Origin: a virus
Strand: one strand, 5' to 3'
Length of the DNA stretch: 30,498 nt
Virus record (IMG/VR): IMGVR_UViG_3300020442_000106
Span: 1 to 30,498 of that record
Below, one piece after another: positions 26,720 through 30,498 of the stretch (positions within the stretch are counted from its first letter, which is position 1; every line of letters starts with the position of its first letter). The notes under the pieces were generated by a model. The model saw only the letters and a program-made list of their open reading frames with translations. It did no database searches and had not been told where the DNA came from. The translations under genes and the position numbers were made by a program.

Positions 26720-26826
26720 TCGAGTGCATCCTAATAGGGGAGAGAAGGGTGGACTCTCCCTCCTAATACTACTATTAGCCGGATATCCATTAATGATATC
26801 ACCTCTAATTACTACCACTAACCTAT
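26720..26826 (+). promoter_or_regulatory. Non-coding spacer with two hairpins after the terminase gene
   Basis: GGGAGAG (26738-26744) and CTCTCCC (26754-26760) form a 7-bp stem with a 9-nt loop but no following T-tract, so a terminator is unproven. Just downstream, two GATATC palindromes flank CATTAAT. No ORF. This could be a processing, termination or promoter site separating the packaging gene from the talC pair. Confidence 0.4.
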
Positions 26827-27105
26827 ATGGAAAATAAATTAAAAATAAGTCATTTTAAAGAATTATATAAGAGTCTTAAAACTCCTTTCCCACCTATTAA
26901 TTTTTTAATACTTGGTATGTTAATCGGTCTCGAGCAGAGATGGATAGAACTAAAAACTAAGCAAACAGTAGATATGGCTATTGACGAATACCATGATAAG
27001 ATGGATGAACTGTCAGAACCTGTCTACAAAGCAGTGATAAAAGAGGTGGAAGACGGATATACTATAGGCTACTTCCCAGAAGACAAAGATGAAACTGTTT
27101 CTTGA
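26827..27105 (+). CDS. Hypothetical protein, 92 aa
   Basis: 92 residues beginning MENKLKISHFKELYKSL. One moderately hydrophobic stretch (PINFLILGMLIGLEQRW, about residues 23-39) could be a membrane-touching helix. The rest is acidic and helical (DEYHDKMDELSEPVYKAV; PEDKDETVS). The last 17 nt overlap the start of talC in another frame, so the two are probably co-translated. No family recognised. Confidence 0.65.
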   Translation: MENKLKISHFKELYKSLKTPFPPINFLILGMLIGLEQRWIELKTKQTVDMAIDEYHDKMDELSEPVYKAVIKEVEDGYTIGYFPEDKDETVS

Positions 27106-27739
27106 CACAGCGATTATTGAAGAAATAGACTCTAGACTAAGTTCTGGAGTTATTTCTGGGGTGACCACCAACCCTACGCTAATAAAGAAGAGTGGAAAAG
27201 ACCCTGACGACATATACGCAGATCTTATACAAGATATAGGTGTCAAAGACCTATCAATAGAGGTAAACGGACAGTTTGCTGACCAACTGATAGAGAATGG
27301 CATTAAGTATGGTAAGTTATGGGCACATGAAGCTACTATCAAGCTACCCTGTACACCAGAAGGTATAAAAGCCTGTAAAACACTTAGTTACATGGGCATA
27401 CGTACTAACATGACGTTAGTATTTAGTGTGTCACAAGCTATTCTATGTGCATTAGCAGGAGCAACCTACGTGTCACCTTTTGTTGGACGTTTAGACGACA
27501 ACGGACACGATGGTATAGGGTTGATTCGTGAGATAGCTAAAGTATTCTGCCATAATAGGACAGATACTAAAATACTAGCTGCCAGCATTCGTGATGCTGC
27601 TACAGTTGGTAAGGCATTTCAAGCCGGTGCACATATTTGCACCATACCGCCAAAAGTCTTTGACGATATGTACAAACATGTGCTCACTGATAAGGGATTA
27701 TTTCAGTTTATTATAGACTCAGGACAGATTAACCCTTAA
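27089..27739 (+). CDS. talC: Transaldolase, TalC/fructose-6-phosphate aldolase type
   Basis: 216 residues, the compact TalC/FSA length. It opens with MKLFLDTAIIEEI and GVISGVTTNPTLIKKSG, the TIM-barrel phosphate-side signature. The Schiff-base lysine is K85 in EATIKLPCTPEG, the same residue number as K85 of E. coli FSA. The IRTNMTLVFSVSQAILCALAGA, VSPFVGRLDD and ILAASIRDAATV strands follow. Cyanophage TalC is known to push host carbon through the pentose phosphate pathway for NADPH and nucleotide precursors. Position beside the terminase at the right end of late genes matches other T7-like cyanophages. Confidence 0.96.
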   Translation: MKLFLDTAIIEEIDSRLSSGVISGVTTNPTLIKKSGKDPDDIYADLIQDIGVKDLSIEVNGQFADQLIENGIKYGKLWAHEATIKLPCTPEGIKACKTLSYMGIRTNMTLVFSVSQAILCALAGATYVSPFVGRLDDNGHDGIGLIREIAKVFCHNRTDTKILAASIRDAATVGKAFQAGAHICTIPPKVFDDMYKHVLTDKGLFQFIIDSGQINP

Positions 27740-27847
27740 ATTTTGGCAAAAATGTCTCAGGTGTATTATATATATCGCGCACGGCAGGTTTCCCCCATAG
27801 GGGTCGCCCCGTTACCGCAGGCACGCGCACGCGTTAATTGATCGCGT

Positions 27848-27869
27848 ATGCGTGTCCAATGCGTGTCCA
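27848..27869 (+). repeat. Perfect tandem 11-bp repeat (ATGCGTGTCCA x2)
   Basis: ATGCGTGTCCA at 27848-27858 is followed immediately by an identical copy at 27859-27869, in the GC-rich part of the non-coding junction. Two head-to-tail copies are the minimum for an iteron-like or protein-binding arrangement; chance or slippage is also possible. Confidence 0.85.
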
Positions 27870-28065
27870 GCTCGCTTCGCTCGCACCGCCAAACCCAGTG
27901 ATAGCAAGGGTTCTCACGGTATGTAGTACTGTCAAGGAGACAGCACTGCTGGTGGAGCGAGGCGTAGCCGAGCGGATACAACTAAATCGCGCAGGCATGC
28001 AGGCACGCGGATATCTAGAACGCGCGTAAGCAGCGATCTGTTGCCTAGCCGAGACTCACTGAGAC

Positions 28066-28100
28066 AACAATAATATACTACTACGTAGTTATATATTGTT
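28066..28100. repeat. A/T-rich inverted repeat
   Basis: AACAATA (28066-28072) pairs with TATTGTT (28094-28100), continuing through TATA/TATA to a central CTACGTAG palindrome. No T-tract follows, so it is not a standard terminator. Confidence 0.75.
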
Positions 28101-28160
28101 ACAGAATGTTAAGATGAGTTGTAATGCTTGTCGGATAGGGTTTATACTGGGAAGGTAGAT

Positions 28161-28234
28161 AGAGTTGTTTACGTTATGTTATATTCTCTCTCCTAGAATA
28201 GGTGAGAGAGATAATATAACTTAACTACAACTCT
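28161..28234. repeat. Long 74-nt imperfect hairpin
   Basis: Nested arms: AGAGTTGT/ACAACTCT (28161-28168 with 28227-28234), GTTATATT/AATATAAC (28178-28185 with 28213-28220), CTCTCTC/GAGAGAG (28186-28192 with 28204-28210). The apex (CTA-GAA-TAG) can pair further. It would form in the 5' leader of the KTSC-like gene if transcription starts from the TATACT box just upstream. The layout recalls the RNase III-cleaved intergenic hairpins of T7 early mRNA, by analogy only. Confidence 0.8.
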
Positions 28235-28265
28235 CTACTCACTGTTCACTTTACAATTTTCGATT

Positions 28266-28574
28266 ATGTTCACTTCAATTCCAAATCCTCGTACATCCGA
28301 CGCTGTTGAGGCTATCAACGTTAACCCTTTTACAAGGGTTGTTAACGTCAGGTTCACCAATGGCTATGAGTACAAGTACTCAAACGTTAGCAGAGCTAAG
28401 ATTGTAAATCTTATGCTCAACCCTAACATGTCCTTCGGATTCTGGATTCAGGACTTGTCCAAGAACGCAGTCAGAGCTCTAAGTTACCTTAGAGGCAACA
28501 CTGTTGCGACTGGTAAGCTATGCTACCAGTTCACTGGTTGCACTAACGACAGCTCTGCTGTCCTACCTTTCTAA
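28266..28574 (+). CDS. KTSC-domain-like small protein
   Basis: 102 residues. The middle (VVNVRFTNGYEYKYSNVSRAKI) and NPNMSFGFWIQDLSKNAV resemble the KTSC domain (a short beta-hairpin plus helix module seen beside lysyl-tRNA synthetase and in many phage small proteins; its role is not established). Starts at ATG 28266 after a 500-base spacer. Its coding sequence is unusual at the nucleotide level: it holds a run of short perfect stem-loops (for example AACCCTT-TTAC-AAGGGTT at 28323-28340, AAGATT-GTA-AATCTT at 28398-28412, GACAGC-TCT-GCTGTC at 28548-28562). Confidence 0.75.
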   Translation: MFTSIPNPRTSDAVEAINVNPFTRVVNVRFTNGYEYKYSNVSRAKIVNLMLNPNMSFGFWIQDLSKNAVRALSYLRGNTVATGKLCYQFTGCTNDSSAVLPF

Positions 28575-28646
28575 CCTACGGTTAGTTTGCGTCGTTGGTC
28601 CTCGCTTGGGTTCGATTCCCAAGGACGCCGTTACCCTTTAGGGTAA
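28571..28646 (+). other. Three-hairpin intergenic cluster with tRNA T-arm-like core
   Basis: CTAACC-TAC-GGTTAG (28571-28585) is followed by a T-arm-like structure: TTGGG, loop TTCGATT, CCCAA (28606-28622), then acceptor-like GGACGCC and a G. GCGTC at 28589-28593 can pair with GACGC at 28624-28628, stacking an acceptor-like stem on the T-arm with the D and anticodon arms missing. TTACCC-TTTA-GGGTAA (28631-28646) follows. It is too short for a tRNA gene. It could be an attachment-type tRNA fragment, a structured RNA, or an mRNA processing site. Confidence 0.6.
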
Positions 28647-28672
28647 ACTGTCCACCTTACACCCATTCTGTC

Positions 28673-29362
28673 ATGCTAGTCCACATCACAAAAAAATCCA
28701 GCAATGCTAAAACAGGCAGAATGCCTGTAACAACTACCGAGGAATCCTCATGCCCAAGCACATGCCCACACCTACAGTCAGGAGGTTGCTACGCAAAATC
28801 CGGTCCAGTATCTTGGCACTGGAAAAAAGTGAGCTCCGGTCTACGTGGTGGTACTTGGTCTGACTTGACTGACTTCGTCAGCAAGTTAGAGCGCGGTCAG
28901 CTATGGCGTCACAACCAAGCTGGCGACCTTGGTTATACCAAGGCACAAGGACGCGAGTACATCAGACTTGACTTGCTCAAGTCTCTTGTTGATGCTAACA
29001 AATCCAGTGGTGCCAAGGGTTACACCTACACACACCACCAGCTACACGCTCACAACCTCGAAGCTGTAAAGTACAGTAACCGCAATGGTTTTACAGTCAA
29101 CGCCTCATGCGAGAGCATGCAGCAGGCAGACGCAGCCATAGCGCAAGGCGTACCAGCAGTGTGTGTTGTTGACAATAGTCAACCAGTAGCAGCAAGGACG
29201 CCAGCCGGTCACAAAGTTGTGATTTGCCCAGCGCAAACACGTGACACTAACTGCAACGACTGCGGTTTGTGCCAACAGTCCAAGCGCACTTGCGTTGTTG
29301 CATTCCTCGCACACGGCAACAAGTCCAAAAAAGTTAATCAGTCACTACAGGAGGTCGCTTAA
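28673..29362 (+). CDS. Cysteine-rich phage protein (DUF7227-like)
   Basis: 229 residues from ATG 28673; an upstream TTG start would run through the T-arm-like hairpin and is rejected. The N-terminus has TGRMPVTTTEESSCPSTCPH and SGGCYAKSGPVSWHW, giving three clustered cysteines. The middle has KGYTYTHHQLH. The C-terminus has VVICPAQT followed by CNDCGLCQQSKRTCVV, another cluster. The paired cysteine clusters imply a zinc or iron-sulphur site. I recall a phage family of this pattern (DUF7227) with no established function. SD-like ACAGGAGG lies at its 3' end for the next gene. Confidence 0.78.
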   Translation: MLVHITKKSSNAKTGRMPVTTTEESSCPSTCPHLQSGGCYAKSGPVSWHWKKVSSGLRGGTWSDLTDFVSKLERGQLWRHNQAGDLGYTKAQGREYIRLDLLKSLVDANKSSGAKGYTYTHHQLHAHNLEAVKYSNRNGFTVNASCESMQQADAAIAQGVPAVCVVDNSQPVAARTPAGHKVVICPAQTRDTNCNDCGLCQQSKRTCVVAFLAHGNKSKKVNQSLQEVA

Positions 29363-29529
29363 TGGATAACCATATTTATATGGTTTATGATGACAGCTCG
29401 CCCGAGTCTACACGACGCGCGGACGAAACCCATAAGTCCTTGCTAGACAAGGGCTTTCGGGTAATTCACAAGGAGGCAGGATATAATTCTGCCCGTTACG
29501 AATATGCGAGAGTTGTAGTTAATTCGTAA
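29362..29529 (+). CDS. Small hypothetical protein, 55 aa
   Basis: The ATG at 29362 overlaps the previous TAA (TAATG) and is preceded by an excellent GGAGG at 29350-29354. It encodes MDNHIYMVYDDSSPESTRRA, then DETHKSLLDKGFRVIHKEAG and a YARVVVNS end. A small alpha/beta protein; no family recognised. The coding sequence carries strong hairpins at its start (29368-29385) and end (29495-29530). Confidence 0.75.
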   Translation: MDNHIYMVYDDSSPESTRRADETHKSLLDKGFRVIHKEAGYNSARYEYARVVVNS

Positions 29530-29550
29530 CATTTAATATAATTAAATAAT

Positions 29551-29597
29551 CCCGAGATCCCTTGCTATGACAGGGGTTTCGGCTTTTTTATTTTTTT
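29551..29597 (+). terminator. Rho-independent terminator
   Basis: CCGAGATCCC (29552-29561) pairs with GGGGTTTCGG (29573-29582) over 10 bp, including G-T wobbles, with an 11-nt loop. A C, six Ts, an A and seven Ts follow. It closes the transcription unit of the KTSC-like and cysteine-rich genes. Confidence 0.9.
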
Positions 29598-29636
29598 CAC
29601 AAGCACACAATCATCACAATCAAGGACGCCACACTC

Positions 29637-29744
29637 ATGTCACAATCATTCACAAGCATGGACGCAGGGACGCAACAACCTACTAAAACTAAACGCAAGG
29701 ACGTACCCACCTACCCAGAGCCAGAAGGTGACCCATCATATTAA
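29637..29744 (+). CDS. Possible micro-protein, 35 aa
   Basis: The ORF encodes MSQSFTSMDAGTQQPTKTKR, then KDVPTYPEPEGDPSY. It is polar, Pro-rich and probably unstructured. It starts 40 bases after a terminator without a clear Shine-Dalgarno, and contains two GGACGC copies plus a near-match of the 9-mer repeat. Coding is uncertain. Confidence 0.4.
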   Translation: MSQSFTSMDAGTQQPTKTKRKDVPTYPEPEGDPSY

Positions 29745-29768
29745 GAATTGTTACAAATATCCACATAC

Positions 29769-29797
29769 TTGACCTTTACCGATTAGACTACTATTAG
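29769..29797 (+). promoter_or_regulatory. Sigma70-type promoter
   Basis: TTGACC (29769-29774), a 17-base spacer and TATTAG (29792-29797) form a good bacterial promoter, placed about 16 bases before the ATG at 29813. Host-polymerase promoters of this kind drive early genes in T7-like phages. Confidence 0.6.
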
Positions 29798-29812
29798 TTC
29801 ACTCCATCTATT

Positions 29813-29959
29813 ATGAACATTGATCTCTATTCTATCCTGTCACAAAAAGACAAGGACACAGTATGCGATATAGTCAACGAGACTATCGCTGAACATTATG
29901 GCGAGGACGCAGTCAATGACTTTGACTTTGACCTATCCGCAATACGCATTGAGGACTAA
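29813..29959 (+). CDS. Small acidic hypothetical protein, 48 aa
   Basis: The 48-residue acidic ORF reads MNIDLYSILSQKDKDTVCDI, then VNETIAEHYGEDAVNDFDFD and LSAIRIED. It follows a sigma70-like promoter closely and precedes two more small genes, so it is a typical early-region gene. Strong acidity is common among small T7-type host-takeover proteins, but no specific homologue is recognised. Confidence 0.75.
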   Translation: MNIDLYSILSQKDKDTVCDIVNETIAEHYGEDAVNDFDFDLSAIRIED

Positions 29960-29961
29960 CC

Positions 29962-30159
29962 ATGACTATCTTTGAATTTAACGAGCAGCTTTGCGAAATT
30001 ATCGCAGGCGAAGACGGTTACTACAATTATGACAAGCAAGAAATTCTTGACCTTGCCAAACAAATGAAAACATCAGCAGAAGAGTATCAAAACATGCTCG
30101 ACTGCAAGGACGCTGCCGAAGTGCACGAGTTAATGAATCCTGCGCTATGTGACGTATGA
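29962..30159 (+). CDS. Small acidic hypothetical protein, 65 aa
   Basis: 65 residues starting two bases after the previous stop: MTIFEFNEQLCEIIAGEDGY, then YNYDKQEILDLAKQMKTSAE and a C-terminal part with LDCKDAAEVHELMNPALCDV. Acidic and helical. The stop overlaps the next ATG (ATGA at 30156-30159). No family recognised. Confidence 0.8.
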   Translation: MTIFEFNEQLCEIIAGEDGYYNYDKQEILDLAKQMKTSAEEYQNMLDCKDAAEVHELMNPALCDV

Positions 30160-30362
30160 CTAAGTACGAAATACGCATAACGCAGACATGCAGAGACTAC
30201 TACCGCGTAGAGGCTACTGACGCCAAGGACGCGGAGCAACAAGTATGGGCAGCACTACGCAGTGGTATCATGGGCAATGTAGCTCTTGATGATACTATTG
30301 ACAGCGCACCAACTATCGACTACACTGTACAATTATCACCCGAAGGAGAGGTAATCCTATGA
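30156..30362 (+). CDS. Small hypothetical protein, 68 aa
   Basis: 68 residues: MTKYEIRITQTCRDYYRVEA, then TDAKDAEQQVWAALRSGIMG and a TVQLSPEGEVIL end. The pattern (beta strand, YRVEATDAKDAEQQV helix) resembles small single-domain phage proteins with a DpnD/PcfM-like outline (PF14207); I hold this loosely. The stop overlaps the next ATG, and AAGGAGAGG precedes that start. Confidence 0.75.
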   Translation: MTKYEIRITQTCRDYYRVEATDAKDAEQQVWAALRSGIMGNVALDDTIDSAPTIDYTVQLSPEGEVIL

Positions 30363-30498
30363 CAATCGACATCACCCAACAACTCAACTACTCTCAAGCA
30401 GTACGTAGAGCACGTCCAGAATGGGACGACGACAAAGTAAGAAGAGCAGCCGAGTACCTTGTACTATACATGGACGTAAGGCTCAAGCCATACAAAGT
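30359..30498 (+). CDS. Hypothetical protein, 3' end beyond window
   Basis: Starts at ATG 30359 on an ATGA overlap with a strong AGGAGAGG upstream, and is open to the window end (46 codons). It begins MTIDITQQLNYSQAVRRARP, then EWDDDKVRRAAEYLVLYMDV. Too little is present to name it. Confidence 0.75.
   Translation, partial: MTIDITQQLNYSQAVRRARPEWDDDKVRRAAEYLVLYMDVRLKPYK

Larger units (their letters stand above)
27740..28265. other. Non-coding junction between late and early-type genes
   Basis: Over 500 bases with no credible gene; ORFs here show no protein-like composition. In order it holds: a sigma70-like promoter candidate (TTGGCA 27743-27748, N18, TATATA 27767-27772); a GC-rich block (about 27775-28030) with overlapping CCCC-ATA-GGGG and GGGG-TCG-CCCC hairpins; a perfect 11-bp tandem repeat; an A/T-rich inverted repeat (28066-28100); a second promoter candidate (TTGTAA 28119-28124, N18, TATACT 28143-28148); and a long hairpin (28161-28234). 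In T7-like genomes talC/terminase mark the right end, so the physical end or direct terminal repeat probably lies here. Confidence 0.6.
28318..29582 (+). other. Zone tiled with short perfect stem-loops
   Basis: Reading base by base I find at least 20 perfect inverted repeats of 5 bp or more with loops of 2-7 nt. They include 7-bp stems at 28323-28340, 28712-28728 (ACAGGCA-GAA-TGCCTGT), 28927-28943 (CCTTGGT-TAT-ACCAAGG), 29368-29385 (AACCATA-TTTA-TATGGTT) and 29531-29547. Six-bp stems lie at 28368-28381, 28398-28412, 28548-28562, 28571-28585, 28631-28646, 28970-28983, 29168-29183 and 29209-29222. Bulged longer stems lie at 28509-28530 and 28863-28886, and a 9-bp stem (GTTACGAAT/ATTCGTAAC) at 29495-29530. 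They cross gene boundaries and codon frames. Confidence 0.7.
28620..30232 (+). repeat. Dispersed 9-mer CAAGGACGC, six + strand copies
   Basis: Exact copies at 28620-28628, 28946-28954, 29193-29201, 29621-29629, 30105-30113 and 30224-30232. Near copies: CAAGGACGT 29696, CAAGGACAC 29851, GAGGACGC 29903, GGACGC 29660 and 29668. Copies inside genes are in all three codon phases (CAA-GGA-CGC, GCA-AGG-ACG, AAG-GAC-GC) and two lie between genes, so protein coding does not explain them. I saw no copy of the 9-mer in the other 28 kb, nor its complement. Confidence 0.8.

Noticed and set aside
27953-28025. Possible tRNA gene (GGCGTAGCCGAGCGG looks like a Ser/Leu tRNA D-arm)
   Set aside because: The D-stem does not close, and no anticodon arm, T-arm or acceptor stem follows.
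27766-28029. ORFs on both strands in the GC-rich junction
   Set aside because: No family resemblance, no ribosome binding site, and composition explained by GC-rich repeats.
28595-28672. Extended TTG start for the cysteine-rich protein
   Set aside because: The added residues are encoded by the T-arm-like hairpin and the following palindrome; ATG 28673 begins the recognisable protein.
1-30498. CRISPR array, insertion sequence or rRNA
   Set aside because: No regularly spaced direct repeats, transposase-like ORF with terminal inverted repeats, or rRNA-like sequence was seen.

Overview
The window is part of the genome of a T7-like cyanophage (a marine podovirus infecting Prochlorococcus or Synechococcus). 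Diagnostic features are the 3' end of a photosystem II psbA gene, a T7-type virion block in canonical order (major capsid, tail tube A, tail tube B, gp13-, gp14-, gp15- and gp16-like proteins, tail fibre, packaging ATPase), and a fructose-6-phosphate-aldolase-like transaldolase (talC). Every gene I support is on the + strand. The virion genes are AT-rich, and many start without a clear Shine-Dalgarno sequence, often on overlapping TAATG or ATGA junctions.

Layout: 1-225 is the psbA 3' end. 225-1098 is a string of tiny, mostly very basic, overlapping ORFs. 1143-2391 holds two 2-oxoglutarate/Fe(II) oxygenases with a very small ORF between them. 2392-2575 is a structured non-coding leader. 2576-7674 encodes the major capsid protein and tail tube proteins A and B, with a sharp terminator after the capsid gene. 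7667-14955 encodes a small ORF and the gp13-16-like internal virion proteins. 14984-20266 encodes two large repetitive fibre proteins; the first carries a complete cupredoxin-type copper site. 20266-22855 holds a tail assembly chaperone, membrane and holin-like proteins, a third 2OG oxygenase and two exported proteins. 22862-26719 is the packaging block (small terminase candidate, HNH nuclease, large terminase). 26827-27739 is a small gene plus talC.

27740-28265 is a non-coding junction. On one side are late genes, which end a T7-like genome. On the other are small genes of the kind found at the left (early) end. The contig is therefore probably closed through the terminal repeat, or taken from a concatemer. 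From 28266 to the end lie small early-type genes: a KTSC-like protein, a cysteine-rich protein, and several short acidic or hypothetical proteins. A terminator and a sigma70-like promoter lie among them.

The most unusual signals are in this early region. First, about 1.3 kb (28318-29582), both coding and non-coding, is tiled with short perfect stem-loops at a density I do not see in the virion genes. Second, the 9-mer CAAGGACGC occurs six times, on the + strand only, in 1.6 kb, in all three codon phases and also between genes, so it is a nucleotide-level signal. Third, a tRNA T-arm-like element sits in a three-hairpin intergenic cluster; a similar T-arm lies just upstream of the capsid gene. 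Homology statements come from recognising families by eye; no database search was run.
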